Shown here one piece after another: positions 54,362 to 64,000 of a stretch of DNA of 64,000 bases. This stretch comes from Streptomyces sp. NBC_01549. Lineage in GTDB: Bacteria; Actinomycetota; Actinomycetes; Streptomycetales; Streptomycetaceae. Location: the NCBI RefSeq assembly GCF_026339955.1, contig NZ_JAPEPW010000001.1, positions 806,001 to 870,000 on the forward strand, given 5' to 3'. The number at the start of each line of letters is the position of its first letter. The stretch's first letter is position 1. The notes below the pieces were generated by a model. The model saw only the letters and a list, made by a program, of their open reading frames with translations, was not told the DNA's origin and ran no database searches. The position numbers and the translations under genes are program-made.

Positions 54362-54868
54362 CTACGCCTCCTCTGCGTTCTCTTCGTTCTTGTTCTTACG
54401 GTTGAACTCGACCTGGACGCGGGCCTTGGCGATGTCTTCGAAGGCGAGCCGCTTGGCGGTGGGCTTGCGCCCCTTCACGCCGGGCACCTCGACATCGACA
54501 CCCTCTTCGTCCACTTCGAGGATTCTCGCGACCAACTCGCCACCGTCCCCCAGCTGGAACTTCACCAGGCGGTCCGTGGCGCGTACGTAGTGACGGTGCT
54601 CCTTGAGCTCGCGCTCGGCACCGGGGGTTCCGACCTCGAGGGTGTACTCGCCCTCGCCCATCGCGTCCGTCTCGTCGAGCTTCGCCGAGAGCGCGCGGCT
54701 CACATCGGCGATCGCGTCCAGATCGGCGCCTTCGTCGGAATCGACGACGACACGCAACACACGCTTGCGTCCGACCGAGTCCACTTCGACCTCTTCGAGG
54801 TCGAGTCCCTGAGAGCTGACGAGCGGTTCCAGCAGTTCTCGCAGCCTCTCGCTCTGGGTGGTGCTCAT
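54362..54868 (-). CDS. rimP: Ribosome maturation factor RimP
   Basis: The 168-residue product shows the RimP features: [39 protein letters not shown] and [16 protein letters not shown]. It helps assemble the 30S subunit. It is the first gene of the nusA block. GAGGAG lies upstream of the ATG. Confidence 0.95.
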   Translation of the reverse strand: MSTTQSERLRELLEPLVSSQGLDLEEVEVDSVGRKRVLRVVVDSDEGADLDAIADVSRALSAKLDETDAMGEGEYTLEVGTPGAERELKEHRHYVRATDRLVKFQLGDGGELVARILEVDEEGVDVEVPGVKGRKPTAKRLAFEDIAKARVQVEFNRKNKNEENAEEA

Positions 54869-55450
54869 CCGGGTGACTCCTCGGCCGCGTGTGCTGTTGT
54901 GGGTTGGTCGCGTGTCTGGTCAAAGGGTATCCGGTCGCGGAGGGTGTTGCCGTCCACCATTCCCTCGCCCCCACCGCCCCTACCCGTCCCATCCCAGGGG
55001 CTTCGCCTCGGCCCCCCGCATCGCCCGAAGGGCTCGTCCTCAAACGCCGGACGGGCTGAACATACGGGCCGGGTGGGCGGGGCGGGCGAGGTACCGCCTT
55101 CGTCGTAGCCCTTGAACGCCGGACGAGCCGAGTTCCTTCAGGGGCGCGGGGAACTGCGCGACCAGCCCCCACCCTCCCGCAGCCGAAGAACGTCGGGCCG
55201 GCGGGGAATCGGGCCCAAGCCCCGCCCTGGGGGCGCGGGGAACTGCGCGAGTGGCTCCCACCCGCCCGCAGCCGAACGGGCAGCCGACGGGGGCGGGGGC
55301 GGAGTTCCGGGAGGATGGGGCGGGTAGGGGCGGCGGGGGCGAGGACACGGGTTGGGGAGAGCCGCTGGGGGGCTATCCAGTGGGGCACGGGTACCGTGAT
55401 CACGGGCGTGCCGCCCTCCCTTTCGTACGAGCCTCCCGAGGACGTCTGCC
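54869..55450. repeat. Gene-free region with several short Streptomyces-type repeats
   Basis: The 580 bases between rimP and the lipoprotein gene hold no convincing gene. Two copies of ggggcgcggggaactgcgcg occur at 55141 and 55228. Two related aacgccggacg(g/a)gc(t/c)ga units occur near 55040 and 55112. The promoters of rimP (leftward) and of the lipoprotein (rightward) should also be here, but I cannot place them with confidence. Confidence 0.6.
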
Positions 55451-55993
55451 GTGCCGTTCACCCTGCCGCCGCGCACCCCCTCGGGGCCGCGCCGAAGGAG
55501 CCTGCTCGCCTCCGCCGCGGGCACCTTCGTGCTCGTGGGCTGTTCCGCCCCCGAGTCGTCCACCGACACCACGGACAGGAGCCCCTCGGCCGAGGACCGC
55601 GCACGCGCACGCGCGGCCCGCGACAGCGAGTCGCTCGCGGCACGCTACGGCGCCGTGATCACCGCCCATCCCCCACTGGCGGCCCGGCTGAAGCCACTGC
55701 GGGCGGAGGTCGTACGGCACGCGAAGGCGTTCGGGGGCGCCGGAACCGCCGGCAGCCGCCCCTCCGCCTCCGGCTCACCGTCGGCCTCCGCGTCGGCGCA
55801 CCCCAGCCCCTCCCCCACCGTGCCCGCCGCCGAGAAGGACGCCCTCGCCGATCTCGCCTCCGCCGAGCGCACCTTGGCGGACCAGCGGACGAAAGCCCTG
55901 TTGGCGGTTCCGGGCGAGCTGGCCAGGCTCCTGGCCTCGGTGGCCGCGGCCGGAGCCGCACACGCGTTCCTGCTGACGGAAGGTGCCAAGTGA
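55451..55993 (+). CDS. Lipoprotein with helical bundle, partner of DUF4439-type gene
   Basis: The 180-residue product starts at GTG with a twin-Arg-like n-region (PRTPSGPRRRSLLASAAG) and a lipobox LVGCS, so it is likely anchored as a lipoprotein, possibly via Tat. The mature part is helical with a Ser/Pro/Ala-rich linker in the middle. It overlaps the next gene by 4 bases, which suggests the two proteins work together. I cannot name the function. Confidence 0.78.
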   Translation: MPFTLPPRTPSGPRRRSLLASAAGTFVLVGCSAPESSTDTTDRSPSAEDRARARAARDSESLAARYGAVITAHPPLAARLKPLRAEVVRHAKAFGGAGTAGSRPSASGSPSASASAHPSPSPTVPAAEKDALADLASAERTLADQRTKALLAVPGELARLLASVAAAGAAHAFLLTEGAK

Positions 55994-56472
55994 GCACACC
56001 CAAGGACACGAAGGGCGCCGAGCTCGGCGCGTTGCAGGCCGCGCTCGCCGCCGAACACGCCGTCGTCTACGGGTACGGAGTCGTCGGCGGCAAGATCGAC
56101 GACAGTCGCCGGGGCGAGGCCCGATCGGCGTACGACGCGCATCGGGCGCGGCGCGACGAGTTGGCGCGCGCCATACGGGATGTGGGCGGCAAGCCGGAGG
56201 TCTCGGCCGCGGCGTACGCACTGCCGTTCGACGTACGGGACTCCGCCGCGGCCGTACGGCTCGCCGCCGACTTGGAGGAGCGCGTGGCCGGGGTGTACTC
56301 CGACCTCGTACGCGCCTCCTCGGGCGACCGGCGGCGCATGGCCGCCGAGGCGTTGCGGGAAGCGGCGGTGCGGGCAGTGCGCTGGCGCGGGGAGAGCGTA
56401 GCCTTCCCTGGTCTCGCCGAGCGGGCTGCCCCCTCGGCCACCTCGGTCGCGGCGACGCCGTCACCTTCGTGA
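55990..56472 (+). CDS. DUF4439 ferritin-like protein
   Basis: The 160-residue product is a four-helix bundle: ELGALQAALAAEHAVVYGYG, YDAHRARRDELARAIRDVGG, then a helix after AAYALPFDVRDSAAAVRLAA, and MAAEALREAAVRAVRWRG. Its Glu-His pair in the first helix resembles metal ligands of ferritin-like proteins. The GTG start overlaps the lipoprotein stop. It may bind or oxidise metal, but the ligand set seen is incomplete. Confidence 0.8.
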   Translation: MSTPKDTKGAELGALQAALAAEHAVVYGYGVVGGKIDDSRRGEARSAYDAHRARRDELARAIRDVGGKPEVSAAAYALPFDVRDSAAAVRLAADLEERVAGVYSDLVRASSGDRRRMAAEALREAAVRAVRWRGESVAFPGLAERAAPSATSVAATPSPS

Positions 56473-56549
56473 CACGCCCCTGACAGCCAGGTGGGGTCGA
56501 CCTGGACGACGTGGACGACGTGGACCAGTTGGAAAGGAACACTCGCGCA

Positions 56550-57503
56550 ATGGACTCGCGCATGGCCTTCGAACCGCCGCGGCGCCTGGTACGGGCGCTC
56601 GGCGAGACGCAGCGGAACGGGTCCAACGGCTCCGGCGGGTCCGACGAGACGGGTGAGTGGCTGGACAAGCTGCCCGCGCTGGCGCAACAGACGGTCGATC
56701 TACGCGAGTTGACCGTGGAACGGGTGCAGGCGCCCGGCGGCCGCAGCAGCCTCGTTCTGCTCGTCCGGCAGGCCGACGGGACGCCCGCCGTCCTGAAGCT
56801 GGCGCCGCCGCGGGCCCGTCCGGAGAGCGAGCGGGCCGCGCTCGCCCACTGGGACGGCCGGGGCGCCGTGCAGCTCCTCAACCCCGCCGACGCGCAGGCC
56901 GACACCCACGGCGTACTGCTGTTGGAGCGCCTGCGTCCTGATCTGTCCGTGCGTTCGCTGCCGGAGGCGAAGGCTCTGCTGGAGGCGGCCGGGACGCTGC
57001 GGCGGCTGTGGGTCGAACCGCCGGCCACCCATGTCATCGAGACCGTCGCCGAGCGGACCGGGCGGCAGGCCGAGGCGATGCGGGTGGCGGCGGGCGCCGA
57101 CACGGAGGTCGCGCCTCTGGTCGACGCGGCGCTCGCGGCCCGCGAGGAACTCCTCGCCGACCCGCCCGAGGAGCGGCTGTTGCACGGCACCTTCCGGCAG
57201 AGCAAGGTACTCGCCGGGGAGCGTATGCCCTGGCTGGCCGTGGGCCCGGACCCGGTGGTCGGCGAGTGCGCCTTCGACCTGGCCCGGCTGGTCCGGGACC
57301 GGGTGGAGGACCTGATCGCGTCCCCTTCGGGGTCGTCGATCACGCGGCGGCGGGTGAAGCGGCTCGCCGAGTCCCTGGAGGTGGACCAGGAGCGGCTGCG
57401 GGGCTGGACGCTGTTCCGGGCGGTCGAGTCCGGCGTACGGGCGGGGCGGGTCGGGCGTCCGCAGGACGCGGAGCTGCTGCTGGAGTTCGCCGGCTGGCTC
57501 TGA
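56550..57503 (+). CDS. Aminoglycoside phosphotransferase-like pseudokinase
   Basis: The roughly 317-residue product resembles the APH/hydroxyurea-phosphotransferase fold, with an N-lobe (SSLVLLVRQADGTPAVLKLA) and a helical C-lobe. The catalytic loop, normally HGDxxxxN, reads LLHGTFRQSKVLAG, so Asp and Asn are both replaced. The metal-binding DPKPLVGD site reads GPDPVVGECAFDLA. It is probably a non-catalytic relative or has a new role. The start is uncertain between ATGs at 56511, 56550 and 56562. It converges with proS. Confidence 0.7.
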   Translation: MDSRMAFEPPRRLVRALGETQRNGSNGSGGSDETGEWLDKLPALAQQTVDLRELTVERVQAPGGRSSLVLLVRQADGTPAVLKLAPPRARPESERAALAHWDGRGAVQLLNPADAQADTHGVLLLERLRPDLSVRSLPEAKALLEAAGTLRRLWVEPPATHVIETVAERTGRQAEAMRVAAGADTEVAPLVDAALAAREELLADPPEERLLHGTFRQSKVLAGERMPWLAVGPDPVVGECAFDLARLVRDRVEDLIASPSGSSITRRRVKRLAESLEVDQERLRGWTLFRAVESGVRAGRVGRPQDAELLLEFAGWL

Positions 57504-57750
57504 CTGCGCTGCGGGGGGGGCGGTGGTTCCCAGGCGGACGCTCGTGCCGAGGGCGCGCCGGTCGGCGGCGGCCGTGGTGCCGCGGGAGAGAGTGACCATC
57601 ACGACGCCCCTGTCATGGCTGCTCCCCTCCGAATGACGCTCTGTCACGTCCTACGGTCGGGGAGCAGCCCGAGGGAAGCCCCTGAGGCGCTCGTGCGCCC
57701 CGAAGAGGTCCCTGAGAGACCCCTTTAATTACGGACTTCGAGTACCTCGG

Positions 57751-59445
57751 TCACGCCGAGAGACGCGCGATCGCCTCGTCGACGGTCAGTTCCTCGCGCT
57801 CGCCGGTACGGCGGTCCTTCAGCTCGAGGACACCCTCGGCCGAGCGCCGCCCGGCCACCAGGATCTGCGGTACGCCGATGAGCTCGGCGTCCGTGAACTT
57901 CACGCCCGGGGAGACCCCGGCGCGGTCGTCCACGAGGACGCGCACGCCCGCCGCGCCCAGCTTCTCCGACACGTCGAGGGCCAGCTCGGTCTGCAGAGCC
58001 TTGCCGGCGGCGACGACGTGGACGTCGGCGGGAGCGATCTCCTTGGGCCAGCACAGTCCCTGCTCGTCGGCCCACTGCTCGGCGAGCGCCGCGACCGCGC
58101 GGGAGACACCGATGCCGTACGAGCCCATGGTCACGCGGACCGGCTTGCCCTGCTGGCCGAGGACGTCGAGCTGGAAGGTGTCGGCGTACTTGCGGCCGAG
58201 CTGGAAGATGTGGCCGATCTCGATGGCGCGGTCCAGCTTGAGGCCGGTGCCGCACTTGGGGCACGGGTCGCCCTCTTCCACCACGACGACGTCCAGGTAG
58301 TCGTCGACCTCGAAGTCGCGGCCGGCGACGACGTTCTTCGCGTGCGTGTTGACCTTGTTGGCGCCGGTGATCCAGGCCGTGCCGGGGGCCACGCGCGGGT
58401 CGGCGATGTAGCGGATCTTCTCCAGGCCCTGCGGACCGACGTAGCCGCGCACGAGGTCGTCGCGGCCCTCGAAGTCCTCGGCGGTGACGAGTTCGACGAC
58501 GGAGGGGGCGAGGTGCTCGCCCAGCTTGCCGAGGTCGACCTCGCGGTTGCCGGGAACGCCGACGGCGACGATCTCGCCGTCGACCTTGACGAGGAGGTTC
58601 TTGAGGGTGGCGGAGGCCGGGACGCCGAGGTGCTCGGCGAGCGTCTCGATGGTGGGGGTGTCGGGGGTGTCCAGCTCCTCGACCGGGCCGACACCGGAAC
58701 CGTCCACCGGCTTCAGGGCGAAGGTGACGGCCTCCGTGTTGGCCGCGTAGTCGCAGGACGGGCAGTCCACGAAGGTGTCCTCACCGGCCGCGGCGGGCGC
58801 GAGGAACTCCTCCGACGCCGAGCCGCCCATGGCGCCCGAGACGGCCGACACGATGCGGTAGTCCAGCCCCAGGCGGGCGAAGATCTTCTGGTAGGCGGCG
58901 CGGTGGAGCGCGTACGACTCCGCGAGGCCCTCGTCCGTCGTGTCGAAGGAGTACGAGTCCTTCATCTGGAACTCGCGACCGCGCAGCACGCCGGAGCGCG
59001 GGCGGGCCTCGTCGCGGTACTTCGTCTGGATCTGGTACAGCATGACCGGCAAGTCCTTGTAGGACGCGACCTGGTCCTTCACGACGAGCGTGAAGATCTC
59101 CTCGTGGGTCGGGCCGAGGAGGTACTCGCCGCCCTTGCGGTCCTTGAGGCGGAAGAGGAGGTCGCCGTACTCCTCCCAGCGGGCGGATGCCTCGTAGGGC
59201 TCCTTGGGCAGCAGGGCCGGCAGGAGGACCTCCTGCGCCCCGATGGCGTCCATCTCCTCGCGTACGACCCGGGAGATGTTGTCGAGGACCTTCTTGCCGA
59301 GCGGCAGCCAGGTCCAGATACCGGCGGAGTTGCGGCGCACGTAGCCGGCGCGGACGAGCAGCTTGTGGCTGAGCGTCTCGGCGTCCGCCGGGTCGTCACG
59401 CAGTGTCTTGACCATCAAACGGGACATGCGCTGGACCTGGGCCAT
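57751..59445 (-). CDS. proS: Prolyl-tRNA synthetase
   Basis: The 564-residue enzyme is the bacterial type: class II core at residues 1-220, an INS editing domain in the middle and an anticodon-binding domain at the C-terminus. Motif 2 lies near [20 protein letters not shown]. The editing domain keeps the key Lys in [10 protein letters not shown] cysteine pair (CPKCG) is present downstream. The ATG at 59445 has AGGAG 9 bases upstream; a longer frame to 59862 is not supported. It charges tRNA-Pro. Confidence 0.97.
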   Translation of the reverse strand: MAQVQRMSRLMVKTLRDDPADAETLSHKLLVRAGYVRRNSAGIWTWLPLGKKVLDNISRVVREEMDAIGAQEVLLPALLPKEPYEASARWEEYGDLLFRLKDRKGGEYLLGPTHEEIFTLVVKDQVASYKDLPVMLYQIQTKYRDEARPRSGVLRGREFQMKDSYSFDTTDEGLAESYALHRAAYQKIFARLGLDYRIVSAVSGAMGGSASEEFLAPAAAGEDTFVDCPSCDYAANTEAVTFALKPVDGSGVGPVEELDTPDTPTIETLAEHLGVPASATLKNLLVKVDGEIVAVGVPGNREVDLGKLGEHLAPSVVELVTAEDFEGRDDLVRGYVGPQGLEKIRYIADPRVAPGTAWITGANKVNTHAKNVVAGRDFEVDDYLDVVVVEEGDPCPKCGTGLKLDRAIEIGHIFQLGRKYADTFQLDVLGQQGKPVRVTMGSYGIGVSRAVAALAEQWADEQGLCWPKEIAPADVHVVAAGKALQTELALDVSEKLGAAGVRVLVDDRAGVSPGVKFTDAELIGVPQILVAGRRSAEGVLELKDRRTGEREELTVDEAIARLSA

Positions 59446-59549
59446 GATTCTCGACTCCTGCTGCGTAAGGGTGATGGCTAGGAGGTTAGCCGGGCGGCCC
59501 AGCCCGGTGGAAATCGGTTGTCGCCCGGCCGGACGGCAGACCCGTGCGC

Positions 59550-60119
59550 TCAGCGCCTGCGCAGCGGCAGCGGAGCGCCCATGACGGCGTACGGCTTGGG
59601 TGCGCTGGGGAAGAGGACCTGCCGCGCGAGATCCTCGTAACCCAGCGAGCGGTACAGGCCGCGTGCCGGGCTGTCGGTGTCGATGGCGGAGAGGATCGAG
59701 CGGGGTTCGGTGGCGCTGTCCGTGATGCCGGTGATCAGTGACCGGCCCACGCCGTGGTTCTGGTAGTGCGGGTGGACGTGCAGCTCGGTGATCACGAAGG
59801 AGTGGTCGAGCCAGGCGTCGTGACCCTGGGCGCGCAGATACGGCTCCACGACGGTGGACCACCAGTGGGTGCGGTCGTTGGGCATGCCGTAGACGAAGCC
59901 GACGAGCCGTCCGTCGGGCGTCGTGGCGCCGAGTGCGCGGGCTCCCGGGTACGTGAGGTGACGCAGCACGATCTGCCGGCGTACGGCGACCTCGTCGGCG
60001 CCGAGCCCGAAGGCGAGGGCCTGCACGGCGAGCGCCTCGTCGACGCGCGCCGCGAGATCCAGCGGGCCGACGACCACGTCGTCGGGGTTGCGGGGGCCCT
60101 GACCGGGAAAGCGCAGCAT
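59550..60119 (-). CDS. GNAT-family N-acetyltransferase
   Basis: The 189-residue protein has the acetyl-CoA binding motif [18 protein letters not shown] and [18 protein letters not shown]. It has one GNAT domain and no obvious partner domain. The substrate is unknown. It lies 104 bases downstream of a second GNAT gene and may share its transcript. Confidence 0.88.
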   Translation of the reverse strand: MLRFPGQGPRNPDDVVVGPLDLAARVDEALAVQALAFGLGADEVAVRRQIVLRHLTYPGARALGATTPDGRLVGFVYGMPNDRTHWWSTVVEPYLRAQGHDAWLDHSFVITELHVHPHYQNHGVGRSLITGITDSATEPRSILSAIDTDSPARGLYRSLGYEDLARQVLFPSAPKPYAVMGAPLPLRRR

Positions 60120-60231
60120 GCCGGGGAGACTACCGGGGCGCTTCGCCGGATGGCGGCGGGGACTACGGGAGGCTGGTTCCGGTGCGTCCCGGTCGGGGAC
60201 GGTCGCGGAGTTCCCCGCCCCCTACCGAGGG

Positions 60232-61080
60232 CTAGAACAGCACGCTCATGAACGCGCCGATCTCCTGGAAGCCGACACGGTGGTACGCCGCCCGGGCCGG
60301 GGTGTTGAAGTCGTTGACGTAGAGGCTGACGAGCGGGGCGACGTCGGCGAGGGCGTAGCGCATGACGGCGGCCATGCCCGGGGCCGCGAGCCCCTGGCCC
60401 CGGTACTCGGGGGCGACCCACACCCCCTGGATCTGGCAGGCCTGCGAGGTGGCGGCGCCGATCTCGGCCTTGAAGGCGACCTTGCCGTTCTGGTCGAGGC
60501 GGGCGAACGAGCGGCCGGTGCCGACGAGTTCGGCCACCCGCGCCTGGTAGAGCAGGCCGCCGTCACCGGCGAGCGGTGAGACGCCGACCTCCTCGGTGAA
60601 CATCGCCACACACGCCGGCATGATCGTTTCCATCTCGTCCTTGCGGATGCGGCGGACGTACGGATCCGGGGCGATGTCGGCGGGGACCCGGTCGGTGACC
60701 ATCAGGGGCTGGTGGGCGCGGACCTCGCGGGCCGGACCCCAGCTGGGTTCGAGCAGCCGCCACAACTGGGCGGTGGCCTCGACGGGGCCGACGATCGAGG
60801 AACAGCGGCGACCCGCCCTTCGCGCCCGGTCGGCGAAGCCGCGGACGGCGCGTGGGGTGGCGCAGATCGGGACCAGGTTGGCCCCCGCGTAGCAGAGGGA
60901 GCGCAGCATGCCGTCCTCGTACCAGCCCCACATCTCGCCGCCGAGCCGCCATGGGTCGAGGCCCGCGACCTGTACCCGGGACGCGACGAAGGCGTTGGCG
61001 ACCGGGTCGCGGTCGAGGACGGCGAGCGCGGCGTCCAGGTCACTCGGTTCGAGGACCCTGGTGGTGGTCTGGGTCAACAA
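60232..61080 (-). CDS. DUF4081-type GNAT N-acetyltransferase
   Basis: From a TTG at 61080 the product is 282 residues. An N-terminal DUF4081-like domain (RVLEPSDLDAALAVLDRDPV and MWGWYEDGMLRSLCYAGANL) precedes a C-terminal GNAT domain (IQGVWVAPEYRGQGLAAPGM and YVNDFNTPARAAYHRVGFQE). I chose the TTG because GGAG lies 8 bases upstream. A GTG at 61128 is the longest alternative. It lies just downstream of ispG, as in other Streptomyces. Confidence 0.85.
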   Translation of the reverse strand: MLTQTTTRVLEPSDLDAALAVLDRDPVANAFVASRVQVAGLDPWRLGGEMWGWYEDGMLRSLCYAGANLVPICATPRAVRGFADRARRAGRRCSSIVGPVEATAQLWRLLEPSWGPAREVRAHQPLMVTDRVPADIAPDPYVRRIRKDEMETIMPACVAMFTEEVGVSPLAGDGGLLYQARVAELVGTGRSFARLDQNGKVAFKAEIGAATSQACQIQGVWVAPEYRGQGLAAPGMAAVMRYALADVAPLVSLYVNDFNTPARAAYHRVGFQEIGAFMSVLF

Positions 61081-61269
61081 CGGGACGACTCCATCACTCC
61101 TTGCGGGCAACGACAGCGCGTCGCGCACCCTGTTAGCGTCGTCGTGTGCTCGTTTGCGGGCACCGGTCAGGGCTTGACCGTCGCATCACTGCGAGAAGCC
61201 CCCCGGGGCGGAGTCACACGGTCTGCTGATCTCCGTACTTTAGCCGGAGATACCAAGCAGCACCGCACG

Positions 61270-61314
61270 CAAGGAACCCGGGCGCCACCTCCGGAGGGGC
61301 ACCCGGGTCCCTTG
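61270..61314 (-). terminator. Hairpin terminator after ispG
   Basis: The arms aaggaacccgggcgcc and ggcacccgggtcccttg pair with two mismatches over 16 bases. It lies 15 bases after the ispG stop. Confidence 0.78.
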
Positions 61315-61328
61315 CGCCACAAGGTGAG

Positions 61329-62486
61329 TCAGCCCGCCACCGACACCGAAGGCTCGCCGGAGGCGATACCTTCCGCCTCCATCTGCTCGGCGAGCTTCAT
61401 CGCTTCCTCGATGAGCGTCTCGACGATCTTCGACTCGGGCACGGTCTTGATGACCTCGCCCTTGACGAAGATCTGCCCCTTGCCGTTGCCGGAGGCGACG
61501 CCGAGGTCGGCCTCACGGGCCTCACCGGGCCCGTTGACGACGCAGCCCATGACGGCGACGCGAAGGGGGACCTCCATACCCGTCAGACCGGCGGTGACCT
61601 CTTCCGCCAGCTTGTACACGTCGACCTGGGCGCGCCCGCAGGACGGGCAGGAGACGATCTCGAGGCCACGCTGCTTGAGGTTCAGCGACTCCAGGATCTG
61701 AAGGCCGACCTTGACCTCCTCGGCGGGCGGGGCCGACAGGGAAACACGGATCGTGTCGCCGATGCCCTCGGAGAGCAGCGCTCCGAACGCCACCGCCGAC
61801 TTGATCGTGCCCTGGAAGGCGGGGCCCGCCTCCGTCACCCCGAGGTGCAGGGGGTAGTCGCAGGCCGCGGCCAGCTGCCGGTAGGCGTTGACCATGACGA
61901 CCGGGTCGTTGTGCTTGACCGAGATCTTGATGTCCCGGAAGTCGTGCTCCTCGAAGAGGGACGCCTCCCAGAGGGCGGACTCGACGAGCGCCTCGGGGGT
62001 CGCCTTGCCGTACTTCTGGAGCAGCCGCTTGTCGAGCGAGCCCGCGTTGACGCCGATCCGGATCGGGGTGCCGGTGTCCTTCGCGGCCCGCGCGATCTCC
62101 TTGACCTGGTCGTCGAACTGCTTGATGTTGCCGGGGTTCACCCGGACGGCCGCGCAGCCCGCGTTGATCGCCGCGAAGACGTACTTCGGCTGGAAGTGGA
62201 TGTCCGCGATGACCGGGATCTGCGACTTGCGGGCGATCGTGGCGAGTGCGTCGGCGTCGTCCTGGGTGGGGCAGGCCACTCGTACGATCTGGCAGCCGGA
62301 GGCTGTCAGCTCGGCGATCTGCTGCAGCGTGGCGCCGATGTCCGACGTACGCGTCGTCGTCATCGACTGCACCGAGACGGGTGCGTCTCCACCCACGGCC
62401 ACGGTTCCGACCTGGATCTGCCGGCTCTTCCGACGCTCTGCGAGCTTGGTCGGAACGGACGGCATGCCGAGAGAAATCGCAGTCAT
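61329..62486 (-). CDS. ispG: 4-hydroxy-3-methylbut-2-enyl diphosphate synthase IspG (GcpE)
   Basis: The 385-residue enzyme has the TIM-barrel domain ([20 protein letters not shown], then [13 protein letters not shown] and VRVNPGNI) and a C-terminal domain with Fe-S ligands in SCPSCGRAQ and GCVVNGPGE. It makes HMBPP in the methylerythritol phosphate pathway. The ATG at 62486 ([10 protein letters not shown]) is favoured by conservation; the ribosome binding site is weak. An upstream in-frame ATG at 62672 lies in poorly coding sequence. Confidence 0.96.
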   Translation of the reverse strand: MTAISLGMPSVPTKLAERRKSRQIQVGTVAVGGDAPVSVQSMTTTRTSDIGATLQQIAELTASGCQIVRVACPTQDDADALATIARKSQIPVIADIHFQPKYVFAAINAGCAAVRVNPGNIKQFDDQVKEIARAAKDTGTPIRIGVNAGSLDKRLLQKYGKATPEALVESALWEASLFEEHDFRDIKISVKHNDPVVMVNAYRQLAAACDYPLHLGVTEAGPAFQGTIKSAVAFGALLSEGIGDTIRVSLSAPPAEEVKVGLQILESLNLKQRGLEIVSCPSCGRAQVDVYKLAEEVTAGLTGMEVPLRVAVMGCVVNGPGEAREADLGVASGNGKGQIFVKGEVIKTVPESKIVETLIEEAMKLAEQMEAEGIASGEPSVSVAG

Positions 62487-62692
62487 CTGCTGTGCAACCC
62501 CAAGTTGTGGATCAAGGTCCCGGAATCGTGGGCTCCAGGCTCCGAGATTACGGCACAGAGGTGGACAGGAACACACGGCATCTTGGAGGTCCACCCGATG
62601 GCGTCCAATGACGGTCGGCCTGGCATGGGTCGAGCTCCACAGGGTCATGCAGTGGTGATGTGATCGTGTCATCCGATGGGAAAGGGGGAGGT

Positions 62693-63443
62693 ATGTCGGA
62701 CTCAGCGGACTTGGCCTTGGCGCATTGCCTGGCCAACCAGGCGGATGCCATCGCGCGTCGCCACTTCTCGGCCGTCGGGCTCACGGTGCGGTCAAGAGCG
62801 ATGGAAGCCTGGTCACCGCCGCCGACCGGGACATTGAGGGCATCGACGGCACCGCGAGCTTCCTCGCCGGAGAGCCGGAGTGGAGCACCCTGATCGCAGT
62901 CGAAGAAGACGGCAGCGTCACGCTGGGCATGGTCTCCGCCCCCGCTCTGGGCCGTCGCTGGTGGGCGGCGCCGGGTTCCGGCGCTTGGGCTGGACCGTGC
63001 CCTTCTCACTTGTCGGCACCTTCCATCAACTGACGATCGCCGATGGTGGCAACGCTTGCGACGCCACCATCGGTATATGGCCGCCGCCGGCCCGGCTGAC
63101 CGAGCCGGAAAGGGCCATCGCCGCGCGACTGTCGGCACACACCGCTCAGACCCGGCCCACACTCGACTGGTCCGTGGCAGACCTCGCTGCTCCAGCGCCC
63201 CGCAAACCGTCCACCGGATCCGGCACCTGCCACGGCGCCCTCCTGGTCGCGACCGGTCAGCTGGACGCTTTCCTTCTGCTGGGCGCTGGTTCCTGGGATA
63301 TCGCCGCGCTGATCCCGATCGTCCAGGAGGCCGGAGGCGTCTTCAGCGACCTCGTAGGCCAGCAGCGTTTCGACACAGGCGCGGCTCTCTTCGCCAGACC
63401 CGGCATCCATCAACAACTTCTGGACATCGCCGCGTCCGACTGA
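62693..63443 (+). pseudogene. Inositol monophosphatase-family gene broken by deletions and frameshifts
   Basis: The first frame gives [21 protein letters not shown] second frame gives KSDGSLVTAADRDIEGIDGT and LAGEPEWSTLIAVEEDG. A third gives LLLGAGSWDIAALIPIVQEA with GGVFSDL. Between AADRDIE and GIDGT the expected 30 or so residues with the metal-binding Glu are missing. At least two frame changes are needed to read it through. So it is dead, although the metal-site motifs are still visible. Confidence 0.8.
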
Positions 63444-63457
63444 CCTCACGGGGGCGG

Positions 63458-64000
63458 TCAGCCCACCCTTTCAGGGTCCAGGCCTGTGCGGATGGCCAGT
63501 GCCGGGACAGCGTCGTAGCCGACGACCGGCGTCCCCTGCCCCTCCTCGTCGAGCAGCTCGATGATGTCAGCCCACACGCCGTCCCCTGAAATGCCCTGAG
63601 CCGGTCTGTCGTAAGGATCGAAGGCAGCGGGATCACCACGCTGTCGCCGTGCAGGGGGCGCCCGTCGCTGCTGAGTCTGGTGCAATGGTCACCCCACTGA
63701 CGATCGAGTCGGCGGAATACCACCTCTCCGTGAAACGTCCCGCTCTTGAGGCGATGTACGAGGTTCGCAGGGGTCCAGCACCTACCAGTCCGCGTCAAGG
63801 CGCCCCGTTTGTTCAGTTCGTTGGCGAGTTCCGTGAGACCACGTACTCCACCGATCACGAGATCAACGACGAGCCGCACCACGCGCGCCTCGGCCGGATC
63901 CACCTCCAGGGTTGAGCCGAAGGCGCCCTTGCCACTGATCCTGTACCCGTAGGGGGCCGGGCCACCCGGCCATCCACCGTCGACCGCCTTCAGCTGCCGA
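63458..64000 (-). pseudogene. Serine recombinase fragment (recombinase domain), cut by window edge
   Basis: From the right edge the minus strand reads KAVDGGWPGGPAPYGYRISG, then VDPAEARVVRLVVDLVIGGV and RGLTELANELNKRGALTRTG. This is the recombinase domain after the catalytic part of a large serine integrase. Near 63590 the frame changes, and the remaining stretch (DIIELLDEEGQGTPVVGYDA to LDPERVG, stop) has good codon bias but does not look like an integrase. The catalytic N-terminus is outside the window. The gene seems truncated or fused to another remnant. Confidence 0.65.

Noticed and set aside
59446..59862. N-terminal extension of prolyl-tRNA synthetase
   Set aside because: Enzyme homology starts at [18 protein letters not shown] with a proper ribosome binding site; the extension overlaps the GNAT gene in antisense.
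62487..62672. N-terminal extension of IspG
   Set aside because: Family proteins start near [10 protein letters not shown]; the upstream codons lack normal bias.
1..64000. tRNA or rRNA genes
   Set aside because: I looked for acceptor and TψC-type patterns and rRNA-like stretches by eye and saw none; a dedicated search could still find one.

Overview
The window looks like Streptomyces or a close relative. GC is very high with strong G/C third-position bias, starts are often GTG or TTG, there is an XRE/DUF397 pair, and an ESX (type VII secretion, T7SS) locus lies near the nusA-infB-rbfA-truB-ribF block. No locus tags were looked up; all calls come from reading the sequence.

Region 1 (1-22.7 kb) is an accessory ESX island full of mobile DNA. 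It holds secreted-substrate-like genes (WXG100-like and larger effectors), small three-helix membrane proteins and mycosin-type subtilisins in several copies. Some copies are intact and others are split or decayed. Five mobile elements interrupt them: two ISAs1-family copies (one cut by the window edge), an ISL3-family element with an 8-bp target duplication, an IS701-family element carrying a Nudix passenger gene, and an IS1380-family element with a 5-bp duplication. A group II intron sits inside one terminal inverted repeat of the IS701-family element. An XRE/DUF397 pair with three small divergent genes, and a compact four-gene effector-like operon (5.6-8.5 kb), lie in the same region.

Region 2 (20.6-34.7 kb) is the ESX core. 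Leftward genes are eccB, esxB, esxA, mycosin, a WXG100-like protein, a large Gly-rich WXG protein and a second mycosin. Rightward genes are eccE, a conserved partner and an EspI-like ATPase with a long Pro/Ala/Gln-rich repeat region. A TnpB element with a frameshift ends at the stop codon of the EspI-like gene. eccC and eccD are not in the window, so the machine must be completed elsewhere.

Region 3 (36.2-42.6 kb) starts with a small relic of ribF and then a five-gene oligopeptide/nickel-type ABC transporter operon. Its binding protein has a C-terminal membrane anchor instead of a lipobox.

Region 4 (42.7-63 kb) is conserved chromosome. The leftward translation/transcription block is rimP, nusA, ylxR, infB, DUF503, rbfA, truB, a STAND-type NTPase with a dead trypsin-like domain, and ribF. 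Then come a lipoprotein, a ferritin-like protein and an APH-like pseudokinase (rightward), and proS, two GNAT acetyltransferases and ispG (leftward). The right edge holds a broken inositol-monophosphatase gene and a serine recombinase fragment, which look like an integration scar.
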